Program-made: the position numbers and the translations under genes
Source of the DNA: Bugulina stolonifera
Lineage: Eukaryota; Bryozoa; Gymnolaemata; Cheilostomatida; Bugulidae
Assembly (NCBI GenBank): GCA_935421135.1
Contig: OW285195.1
Coordinates: forward strand, 1,302,001 to 1,366,000
Length of the DNA stretch: 64,000 nucleotides
Direction: 5' to 3'
Shown: piece after piece, positions 36,183 through 47,171 of the stretch
How the letters are laid out: each line of letters begins with the position of its first letter
Position numbering within the stretch: position 1 is the stretch's first letter
The notes under the pieces: model-generated
The model's input: the letters and a program-made list of their open reading frames with translations, nothing else
Told to the model about the DNA's origin: nothing
The model's database searches: none

Positions 36183-39100
36183 ATGGCTGCTGTAAAAAGT
36201 GATTCATTTACCTATGGAAAATGGGAATTCAACGTCTCTGAAAGTCACATCTTGAAATCTGATGGTCCAGAGAGAGAAAAGTAAGTTTGCCTCCAGTTTT
36301 TGCAGATTGTCTTTTAGTATTGGAATAATCCATCACAACAAGCCCTTGGAATTATTACTTCAGTACAACCTCAACTTGTGTGAGGTTTAAAAGCGCAGAA
36401 ACTTGAGTTTGCCTTTGTTCTTCGTTAAAACTGAAACGCAAACGGGAGAGGTCTTTTCTATGTTCTATTGCTTGCAGCGCTTGCCTCAACCAACAACTGG
36501 AAGCTTGAGCTCTCCCTATTTCTTCACTACTGCGCCTAACAGAACTTGACAGGTTTAAATACCTACTGAAGGCTCGGCTACACATGAAGCCGATTGTTCT
36601 TTTTCGACCTTTGGAGCCTCGTTCTAGAGCAAATTGGCACGCCATTTGTTCAGCTATGCAAGAACTAACATGTTGGTCTTTTCAGTTTCCGGCATCACAG
36701 AGTGCTGTTGGGATTGGTTTATGTTGGATGCAACAACTCCAATTATATAATTGATTAGAAATCAGCTTTGGTTATCGGCTGAATCTTAATTAAGGCCACT
36801 GGTGAACTGGTACTACACATTTCCTAAATAGAGTTGTGCCAACGGACAACGGAGTGCTCCGCTGAAGCTTGCGGCCTCTCGTGTACCCAAGCCTTAACAC
36901 TAACCCACAGGATGAGAGACGACAGAGCCATAATAATAATAGATTTACGTAGGCCTATTTTTATATTATCGTACTTGATGATACAGCCTCTAATAGCCTT
37001 CATATCTCTTAACTGTAGCTCAATTTGTATCATAGTGTATTTAAGTGAGATTAGTCTCCCTCAGATGATATGCTGCTGACATGTGCGTGTAGGTTTGAGG
37101 CTGATCTCTCACCACTGCCACAGATTCCAGAAATGACTTACGACCAGAACATACTTAGGATAAATCATGAGGAAGGATTCGGCTTCCAATTCTCCGCTTT
37201 AGAAGCTCTAAAACTGGTTGATGCTGAGAATGACCTGATGAAAGTGGCTGTGTCTGAGGCCTGGCAATCTAGCAGGTAATACATAGTATAGTAGGTAGGC
37301 GGAATATACTAAACTTAACAGGTATTAGGATATAGGCTGTAGTCCAGCAGATGATATATCAGTCTAATGTCTAACAGGTGTCATATATAATGCCGAAGAT
37401 TATGCAAAACCTGATTGTATCAGGTAGTGTAATATACATCTAGTGTAGCAGGTAATATACTATGCATATAGCATAGCTGCGGGTAATATAATATTATGCA
37501 TATAGCGTAGCAGGTAATATAATATGCATATAATAGTCTAGCAGGTAATACTGTGGTGAAACAGCCTCCGTGGTAATGGCACCTAGGCCAGCCACACTGA
37601 CAATTATATTAGCTGACATTTAATCACATTCAATATCTTATCCATATTATCCATACATTCATTACCTTATTATCCACTGCGTGTCTTATATACATGTCTG
37701 TACTAGCAATCAAGCCTTGGAATTACATTCTATTGCAACTTGGTTTTTCCCACATTTATACCTATTTAGTAATTGCCTATCCTTACTTGATTGTGAATCA
37801 TTAGAGTCTTTTTGCCACTTTATATTGTAACCACGTGGCCGACCTTATGGATTTAGCTCATATTTACAGACGACATGTTTCTACCTATTGTAAGCACATT
37901 TGTGCAATGGCCGACCTTTTCATATGGCCGAGTCGGGCGGAACCAGACATGTTGTTGCATCAGTTCCGGAACCGACCCCATGTCGGTTAACCGACACCAT
38001 GTCGTCCCTTTTTGCCGAAAGTTTGCTATGTATATAAGGCAGAGCATTTTCTATTGTGAATCAGTTGTTGATTGCGCTTGAATAAAGCAACATCTCCTAA
38101 CTCAACCTACAGAGGCTTACTCTTTAGGCAGGCAGCTCTCCCTGAGAATCCTTTGGATTCAGTACGGTTTGAGCTTACCTCATCCTAGGCTAAGCACATC
38201 TCTATCCACCCCTTAGGCTTAGGCCGATCCCGGGTTCTAATGAACCTAGCGTCGGACTTAGGCTTCTAAGGTTAGATCCTCTTTCTCTACACTCCCTTGG
38301 AGTATAAACCCTGCATGACCTACGTCGGTCCTGAGCTCCAATGAGTCTCGCCATCGGCCTACGTCTGATATAATCTATAATCTACACTATAAAGAGCACC
38401 CATAACTGTTCACTCTTTTATGTAATGAGCAGAAGGTACACTTGGTCGGCCTCTACCACCTTCCAAGCCCTTCGCATACCTGTAGCCCTCGGCTCTCGTA
38501 TGCAATAGTACTCAAAAACATTACAATACAATACACGTCTAGTGTAGTAGGTAATATACTATACGGTTATATAATATAGGCTACATTTAAGATTACTTCT
38601 GTTGTTACTAGTTCGTCTTTTTTCCTGTATTGTAGAGACAGCAATGAGCACGTGCATGAAGTATTTAAGCCATTTGACTGGACATTTACTACGACGTATG
38701 ATGGTACACTTCTCAGAGATGGGGAAAAGGCTTTCACTGTACGTATATTAAAGGATTCACAGTAGTAGTACTACTGGTACAACTGTACGTATATTAAAGG
38801 ATTCACAGTAGTAGTACTACTGGTACAACTGTACGTATACTAAATGATTCACTGTAGTAGTACTACTGGTACAACTGTACGTATATTAAAGGATTCACTG
38901 TAGTAGTACTACTGGTACAACTGTGTATTTCTTCTAATAATAATACATTTGATGCTAATTTATTCCAGGTTAGCCCTACTACAGAGCAAATAGATTATGC
39001 CAAGTTGAAGATAGAAGAGAAGATATTATTCTTTGTTAGCCTTATTCTCTTTGAAGATGAGTTGGCTGATAATGGGGCATCAATACTCTCCCTCAAATGT

Positions 39101-42100
39101 GTAAGTCTAGTTTGGATTAGCATCAGTAGCTGGGATTCAAACACTCACCTGTAACTTGCCATCTGCACCCATGTGACCCAAAAGCCATTGCAGAGATATT
39201 GATAGTTGTACACATTGCAGTCTGTAAAACTTGTTTATACCACTACAAAACACACTGACCGGTTTTTCAACTTCTACCTACAGTGTAGCATCTACCCAAT
39301 ATACACAATGTATAGGCTACTTCTACCTACAGTATAGCATCTATCCAATATACACAATGTATACTTCTACCTACAGTATAGCATCTATCCAATATACACA
39401 ATGTATACTTCTACCTACAGTATAGCATCTATCCAATATACACAATGTATACTTCTACCTACAGTATAGCATCTATCCAATATACATAATGTATACTTCT
39501 ACCTACAGTATAGCATCTATCCAATATACACAATGTATACTTCTACCTACAGTATAGCATCTATCCAATATACACAATGTATACTTCTACCTACAGTATA
39601 GCATCTATCCAATATACACAATGTATACTTGGATCTAGACGCTTCACAGGCAGGTCTGTCCTAATAGAATAAGAGTAGTCATGTGGTCTTTATCTATTGA
39701 AAAGTATTTACATCTTCCATCTAAGCTCTGTCCTGTCAAAGGACAGGAGTACCCAAGCTCTCGTTGTACTGATTAATCTGTTCATGTTCCTGTTCTTAGC
39801 TATTGAAGCACATAGTTTTAGGGAATGCAGAATAACAACTGGTGCCTCCATCTTCTACTTTTTTTTAGAAATACGACGTCAGAGACATTTTGTTCCTTTT
39901 TTATCATAATATCCTAATGGCTATAAACTATTGAGAGTACTCTGCTCTGTCTGTCAATGGCAGAATTATATTCATATAATATGTATATCACATCTGTAGA
40001 ATACTCTGTATATATTCATATGATATGTATATCACATTTGTAGAATACTCTGTATATATTCATATGATATGTATATCACATCTGTAGAATACTCTGTATA
40101 ATATATTCATATAAGATGTATATCACATCTGTAGAATACTCTGTATAATATATTCATATAATATGTATATCACATCTGTGGAATACTCTGTATATATTCA
40201 TATGATATGTATATCACATCTGTGGAATACTCTGTATATATTCATATAAGATGTATATCACATTTGTTTGTGTAGAGAGCAATGGCCTCCGGATACTTTG
40301 TACTGCTGAGGTTCTACCTAAGAGTGGACAGTGTGTTGGTACGGGTCTACGATACTAGGATATACTGTGACTACACTAAACCTTACTTACTCAAAGAGTC
40401 TAGTATTAGAGAGAGTGCATACAATAGTATCAATGTGAGTAGAACAAGTAATAAACCAACATTGACCCAACATTGAGTATCTCCTCTCCAGTTCTGTGTC
40501 ATATTATTGTTCATGAATGCTGTGTGAGTGTGTAGTCAATGCTGACTACCATGTCTCTACATTGAGAACAACACAATACTTATCATTGGTTCTAGCAATA
40601 CCTAGTCTAACATCTCACCTTATTCTAACAGATACACTTCACCTTATTCTAACAGATACACTTCACCTTATTCTAACAGATACACTTCACCTTATTCTAA
40701 CAGATACATTTCACCTTATTCTAACAGATACACTTCACCTTATTCTAACAGATACACTTCACCTTATTCTAACAGATACACTTCACCTTATTCTATCAGA
40801 TACACTTCACCTTATTCTATCAGATACACTTCACCTTATATTATTAATAATTTAAATTACAAACATGTTTGACCTATATGACAGTCTAGCTTGCTCAACA
40901 TTTTATTACTTTATTTACCTACATTTACATTTACATTGTTGTTCATCACTCATCTGTGTTTACCTACCTAACAACCTACCTCCTATCCATATATTCATTG
41001 CCCTGTCCTGACTAGGATTTGAGTTGTTCTAAATCTCAGAAATTGTCTCAACTTGCTCCACCCTACTGCCTACCTCCTACTTACATAGGCCATATGCCTA
41101 CCTCCTACTTACATAGGCCGTATGCCTACCTCCTACTTACATAGGCCATATGCCTACCTCCTACGTACATAGGCCATATGCCTACCTCCTACTTACATAG
41201 GCCGTATGCCTACCTCCTACTTACATAGGCCATATGCCTACCTCCTACTTACATAGGCCGTATGCCTACCTCCTACTTACATAGGCCATATGCCTACCTC
41301 CTACGTACATAGGCCATATGCCTACCTCCTACTTACATAGGCCGTATGCCTACCTCCTACTTACATAGGCCATATGCCTACCTCCTACTTACATAGGCCA
41401 TATGCCTACCTCCTACTTAGGCCTACATAGGCCATATGCCTACCTCCTACTTACATAGGCCATATGCCTACCTCCTACTTACATAGGCCGTATGCCTACC
41501 TCCTACTTACATAGGCCATATGCCTACCTCCTACTTACATAGGCCATATGCCTACCTCCTACTTACATAGGCCATATGCCTACCTCCTACGTACATAGGC
41601 CATATGCCTACCTCCTACTTACATAGGCCATATGCCTACCTCCTATTTGCATAGGCCGTATGCCTACCTCCTACTTACATAGGCCATATGCCTACCTCCT
41701 ATTTGCATAGGCCGTATGCCTACCTCCTACTTACATAGGCCATATGCCTACCTCCTACTTACATAGGCCATATGCCTACCTCCTACGTACATAGGCCATA
41801 TGCCTACCTCCTACTTACATAGGCCATATGCCTACCTCCTACTTACATAGGCCATATGCCTACCTCCTACTTACATAGGCCATATGCCTACCTCCTACTT
41901 ACATAGGCCATATGCCTACCTCCTACTTACATAGGCCATATGCCTACCTCCTACTTACATAGGCCATATGCCTACCTCCTATTTGCATAGGCCGTATGCC
42001 TACCTCCTACGTACATAGGCCATATGCCTACCTCCTACTTACATAGGCCATATGCCTACCTCCTACTTACATAGGCCATATGCCTACCTCCTATTTGCAT

Positions 42101-42409
42101 AGGCCGTATGCCTACCTCCTACTTACATAGGCAGCTACTATTGCTCTAATCACACAATCCTTCCAATCAATTTCACTATCAAATGAGATGCAGTCGGATT
42201 AATATTTTGGTTTTGTAGAGATTGGCATACTCTCTTTGTGATTCATCGCCAAGTTATTCACTTCCCCTGCATACTGAATGTATTCATCTACTTGTCTATT
42301 TCAGGCACCTACCACAGATATTACAGACCCAAATAAGGTAGTCGAGTATTTACCTCTAATTTCCTGTAAAGTTGAGAAGTTGTCTTTCCCTCCTCTAGAT
42401 TCCACGTGA
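36183..42409 (+). CDS. TIPRL: TIPRL (TIP41-like), PP2A-family phosphatase regulator
   Basis: Six phase-consistent exons: 36183-36280, 37093-37275, 38636-38738, 38969-39100, 40276-40434, 42305-42409, encoding 259 residues; family members are about 270. Recognisable blocks in order: KWEFNVSESHILKSD; PEMTYDQNILRINHEEGFGF; KPFDWTFTTTYDGTLL; EEKILFFVSLILFEDELADN; SGYFVLLRFYLRVDSVLVRV with YDTRIY; and EYLPLI before TGA. TIP41-like proteins bind catalytic subunits of PP2A, PP4 and PP6 with the alpha4/TAP42 partner and modulate their activity (family knowledge). Introns 2 to 5 are crowded with minisatellites; the exon 2 and exon 3 donors are copied into the following introns. The start ATG at 36183 has no in-frame ATG upstream that fits the family. 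It follows PIK3R4 on the same strand, 1.1 kb downstream. Confidence 0.95.
36388..36538 (+). mobile_element. MITE family A, diverged copy
   Basis: GCGCAGAAACTTGAGTTTGC on the left and TTTCTTCACTACTGCGCC on the right match family A ends; TTTGTTCTTCGTTAAAACTG is shared inside. Confidence 0.58.
36569..36895 (+). mobile_element. MITE family B, full copy, 327 bp
   Basis: Left AAGGCTCGGCTACACATGAA and right, read back, AAGGCTTGGGTACACGAGAG are inverted repeats of about 28 bp. The internal block ACATGTTGGTCTTTTCAG followed by CACAGAGTGCTGTTG is shared with 8804-9057. It is in TIPRL intron 1. Confidence 0.7.
37268..37560 (+). repeat. Scattered copies of the TIPRL exon 2 donor
   Basis: TCTAGCAGGTAATAC at the exon end (37268-37282) recurs identically at 37537-37551, with GTAGCAGGTAATAT copies near 37445 and 37508 and another past the LTR-like block at 38545. 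Confidence 0.8.
37826..38525 (+). mobile_element. Probable solo LTR, 700 bp
   Basis: The block starts TGTAACC and ends CATTACA (inverted TGTAA/TTACA), has TATATAAG near 38031 and AATAAA near 38081, and differs in composition from the flanking intron, whose donor-derived repeats are present on both sides. I found no clear target duplication and no second copy in the window. It lies in TIPRL intron 2. Confidence 0.45.
38730..38925 (+). repeat. 46-bp array carrying the donor of TIPRL exon 3
   Basis: The donor ACT|GTACGTATATTAAAGG at 38739 recurs at 38785, 38831 and 38877. An in-frame TAG in the unit means use of a later donor would truncate the protein. Confidence 0.9.
39270..39630. repeat. 44-bp minisatellite with acceptor-like step in TIPRL intron 4
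   Basis: About 8 copies of CTTCTACCTACAG|TATAGCATC. Each has a pyrimidine tract plus CAG although no exon follows; the protein is continuous across this intron. Confidence 0.9.
39955..40275 (+). repeat. 44-47-bp array ending at the acceptor of TIPRL exon 5
   Basis: Units contain TATCACATCTGTAG|AATACT; the real acceptor is the diverged last copy, TATCACATTTGTTTGTGTAG. Confidence 0.85.
40600..40845. repeat. 24-bp CTTATTCTAACAGATACACT array
   Basis: About 9 copies in TIPRL intron 5; each has a TTCTAACAG acceptor-like word. Confidence 0.9.
41060..42135. repeat. 28-bp minisatellite, about 38 copies, with higher-order structure
   Basis: Unit CCTACCTCCTACTTACATAG plus GCCATATG. Variants ACTTAC/CCATATG (A), CCGTATG (B), ACGTAC (C) and ATTTGC/CCGTATG (D) occur in the order A B A C B twice at the start, a 140-bp higher-order repeat. 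Confidence 0.93.
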
Positions 42410-43015
42410 TATTCACTCCTACTAACAGTACATGTATATATACACTGTATAGAGAGTAGACTATTATGTACAGTATTATGTAATACAGTATATAATGTAA
42501 TACAGTGTATGTAATACTGTAATATGATACAGTTTTTCTAGTCTGTCCACAAATAGATCATTTAATTTGAGAGTTGTCAGTAGTTGTACTACATGTGGCG
42601 AACTCTATGTACACTACAATACGTTTTGTACAATGCAATGTGTTATGTACAGTACAATACACAGTGTAAAAATAATATACATTTATTTGTGTTATTGTCG
42701 GCTAATTAGAAGTTGTCTTCTCTATGGTGTGAAATGATATGATGAGGTTGAGGATTGGTAGGTTGATGGACACACATGTAGGCTGTAGCTATTCCATTAT
42801 TCCAGATTATCGTCTTGTCTCATTGAGATAAAGACAATTCTTCAAAAATAAATACTGACTTGGTTTCATACTCCACTCATGGCTTGGAACATCTACATGT
42901 GAATCACATAGAGACTATTCAATATATTAATGGTAGGCTCACCACTCCTTACACTGTACACTAGTCAGTCTGCACTCATCTACTGTACTACACACTTGAC
43001 TCTGACTAAAGCTTA

Positions 43016-43540
43016 GGCCACACTGACGCGAATAGCGAATTTTGGCCGAAGGCGAATTCGCAAGTTATAATCGAGCGTGCCACACTGCCAAAGCTATAAG
43101 CGAATTCGCATTGATTTCACCCAATGAGGGATCAAAAATTATTATCCCCGGTCACGTTTCTCCTTCACTGCAGAACTAGAACTCCGAAAAATGTAAAATA
43201 AAAATATAATCAAAATAGAATAATTATTTTATTCTTACTTTCATTCGTTTTACACAATTCTTGCAAACGGAAGTAGTCATTTTATTCATCAGTTAAAATA
43301 AATATTTTAATATAATAATTTAAACTTATGATTGATTGAAAATCCCTGACTCTGAACACGTGACAGTAACGTGACAAGTAAAAATTGGCCAATCACAAAC
43401 TAGCGAGTTGCGAATTAGCTGATTGAAATCAGCGAGTGCGAAATCGCAAACTTTGCGCGAATTCGCACAAAATTTGCGATTTGCGAATTCCCCTTTGGCC
43501 AAAATTCGCTATTCGCACAAAAAATCGCGTCAGTGTGGCC
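43016..43540 (+). mobile_element. MITE, 525 bp, Harbinger-like ends
   Basis: Left end GGCCACACTGACGCGAATAG and right end, read back, GGCCACACTGACGCGATTTT are inverted repeats. The flanking triplets are TTA and CTA, near the 3-bp TWA duplication of Harbinger. The interior is dense in GCGAATTCGC-type palindromes. No coding frame. It lies between TIPRL and the GPCR gene. Confidence 0.75.
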
Positions 43541-43899
43541 CTAGCATTATGAATTAATGCGATATTGGAGTTATCTTTTCTTTGTTAAGAGAAGATAACT
43601 TACACTACCAGTTGTTAACTAGGCTAACTTCCTTGCACTATTTGTTGGTGATTATTAATGTATTCACTATTGCCATACATTCATAGCATAAATTAGCATA
43701 AATAACAACGTTTATGTATATAGCACAAATATGAATGTAGCAATGGCAGTGCCATTTGTGTAGTTTCCTGTTTTAGCAATCAAATACGTCACAAAAATGA
43801 AAAAATAAACTTGTGCACTATTATTGATTAATTGTCGCTGCTAATTACATCTTCCAAACACTCACTATTTTTAGACTTCAACAAAAATCTGAGATTATG

Positions 43900-44035
43900 T
43901 TATATAATATCCCTCAGATGGTAGGCTCTGTATGTTATATAATATCCCTCAGATGGTAGGCTCTGTATGTTATATAATATCCCTCAGATGGTAGGCTCTG
44001 TATGTTATATAATATCCCTCAGATGGTAGGTTGAG
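43900..44035. repeat. 35-bp array, four copies
   Basis: TATATAATATCCCTCAGATG followed by GTAGGCTCTG, nearly identical copies. Confidence 0.9.
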
Positions 44036-44317
44036 GTATTCCAAGTGGGTGCTGGTGGTCTTTCATTTCTTCCCTGTTCAAGATTACTTTCCTGGTCCAC
44101 ATGACTAAATTCTAGCACCATATCATATCATGTTTTGTTTTTTGCTTTAGTGTTTTTCCAATAAAGTTTCAATGTATTGGCACAAGTAAGCCGTTAATTA
44201 TGCAATATTCCTGTAATAAATTACACAAACCACTACAATAGGGCAATCTGAGTGAGATCAATGTGGGATTATAAAGTAGAGTAGACTTCCATCTGAGATA
44301 TACATTAGATCAGTTGT

Positions 44318-44875
44318 ACATGTTGTACAAATGTCATGTACATGTACCCATGTTAGTATAGTCATGTATATGTACACATGTTAGTATAGTCATGTACATG
44401 TACACATGTTAGTATAGTCATGTATATGTACACATGTTAGTATAGTCATGTACATGTACACATGTTAGTATAGTCATGTACATGTACACATGTTAGTATA
44501 GTCATGTATATGTACACATGTTAGTATAGTCATGTATATGTACACATGTTAGTATAGTCATGTACATGTACACATGTTAGTATAATAGTCATGTATATGT
44601 ACACATGTTAGTATAGTCATGTACATGTACACATGTTAGTATAGTCATGTATATGTACACATGTTAGTATAGTCATGTACATGTACACATGTTAGTATAG
44701 TCATGTATATGTACACATGTTAGTATAGTCATGTACATGTACACATGTTAGTATAGTCATGTATATGTACACATGTTAGTATAGTCATGTATATGTACAC
44801 ATATTAGTATAGTCATGTACATGTACACATGTTAGTATAGTCACGTATATGTACACATGTTAGTATAGTCATGTG
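44318..44875. repeat. 28-bp TCATGTACATGTACACATGT array
   Basis: About 20 copies; two variants, GTACATG and GTATATG, alternate. The unit is largely palindromic (ACATGTACATGT). Confidence 0.93.
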
Positions 44876-44879
44876 TAAA

Positions 44880-46920
44880 ATAGACAAACTACTCTGGTCT
44901 GTCTGAGAATGTTCTCCATGGCTATGTATTCACTGTATTCAGTGTAAATATAGATGTGGACACGTTAGATGGGTCCAGTGTATGTTACACTCACCTGTAG
45001 TGGGCAGGCAAACAGCTGATATAATTAGACTGGTTTATGTGGAAGTAACTTGGAGAGGAAGCTGGTCTATACATAAGTATTACCATAGAGAGGTACATGT
45101 AATTCTACAGTTAGTACAAGTAGGAAAGATATACATGTACATGTATGTATACTGTAAGTCTCAGAGGTACTATGTACATGAATGTATACTGTAAGTCTCC
45201 CAGGTACTATGTACATGTATAACATTATGTTCTATGTTCGCATACTAACAGTAAAGATAGAGTTATGAAGCCTTCACGATCACACAAAGTTGTCCACATT
45301 TAGATCAATGCCAGACGTGAGGTACATCCTTCTCCCCCTACCTAAGTCATCTGCCACACACAATGTGTATACACATGCTCTACATGCACCTGGGGTCATA
45401 TTTTTCATATATTATACCAAAGAGTACTCCTTAATAATATACACATAATTCAACTTACTCAATCTGCATACAGTGCACTGTTTCGGTGTTTAACACCTCA
45501 TCGGTGCAACTTATCTAGGTTATTGAACCAGATATTCCAGAAATTTTACAGTTCTTATGGAGACAATTAATAGTTCAGTTGAGGTTTGATGTTTATGAAA
45601 ATCCTCCCCCCCCCCCCAGATTTATAGCTCCCTGAGATGATGGAATGAGGTCTATAATATGTACATGTATATACATAACGCAGGCGTATTTACATGCATA
45701 TAATATAGAGGCCGTAGTTAGGCCTGTCTATTAGTAGGTGAACCCAGTCTGGCTTCTTTACCAACTCATAATCCATCTTACATAATCAGAGTTCCTTATA
45801 ATCCACTGCAAGGTTAGGGGTGGGTGTGCGGTCTACCAAACTGTAACACATATGTTGGGCTTCATATAAAGTTACTCAATCTGATTCCATTACCCAACAA
45901 GGCAGAGGGAATAATGTTATACTAATAGCTACTTATTACTTCACCTCTACTCATTAATCATGCATGTCTTGCACCGCAATTAAAACGTAGTATTTAGTTA
46001 TAACTGTCTTATCTGGTTGGTTAATATAATGTTATTAATAACCTTGCGTGACATGTTGATATAAATCGTAGTGCGTCTGCTCCGCAACGTATACACCAAG
46101 ATGGCGACCTGATATAATATGGTATATAACTTCCTCTTGCATAAGTAGGCTCTGTAGTATTTCATGCTACAATAGGTAGCCTATACTGTATTACTGTATT
46201 ACTGTATTACTTTATTACTGTATTACTGTATTACTTTATTATTCATGAATGACTGTTTGGGGGTGTGTTATTCATAAACCCCAAAATACACCCATTTTGG
46301 AACTGATAAAAATGTAAGTCACAAATTGCTAGTCATAGACCTGGACAATTTGTGTGTTCTGCTTGTACTCGTACTAAATAGTGCTATTACTGTTGATACA
46401 TGTATATCTGTGTCTATGGGGACGACCACTCACATAACAGAGATATTCTGTAGAGTTTGTATTGTATACCCCAGTGGACTTTAGCAATAAGCTAACATCT
46501 TGCAAATAGTCGTCAGTAAATGATCTTACTGAAACGACTAACGACGGTGTGTACCTCCATATAGTCGATGTGTTTAGTTTACCGGTTCTATGTGATGTGG
46601 TAATAGTGGAGTTACCATTTTGGAGTCGGTGATGCATGTGTTATAGAGAGTTATACACATTACACAACATGATTGTAACAACTGAATACTGCAGTATAGA
46701 TGTACTAGTGTACAAACAACTGTTACATCATAAAGAGTATTGAGTTGAACCTGTGAGTCAATGACTACGACTAGAGCTACATTGAACTATCTCTGCCTCA
46801 GGTCCTGGGTTCAGTTAGATGATGAATAGAATATGTAGGTAACTAACTGGTGATTGGTAAGATATAATAAGTATGGTAATAACTCCCACAAAATTCATGG
46901 TCTTATTTACAAATTGCTAT
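44880..46920. other. TIPRL-GPCR intergenic region
   Basis: AT-rich with a C homopolymer at 45606 and an (ATTACTGT)n run at 46190-46235; no gene seen. Confidence 0.5.
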
Positions 46921-47171
46921 TTTATTAGCTTCCAGCTTTACAGTCAAAATATACACGTATTTCTCTAGTCATAAAAGAGAGGATCTTGTAGCCTTTAATA
47001 TCATAGAGCTATTAATTAGTAAATTACTCGTAGAGAGATACAAAATGTATTGCACCGGGGAGTAGGAGTTGGTGCCTACTATTCAATATAAATACAATAT
47101 ATACAAGTCTAAGAGCTGCACACAATTCATGCGTTGTCGTAGTAATACGATATACACAATACATATGTTTA

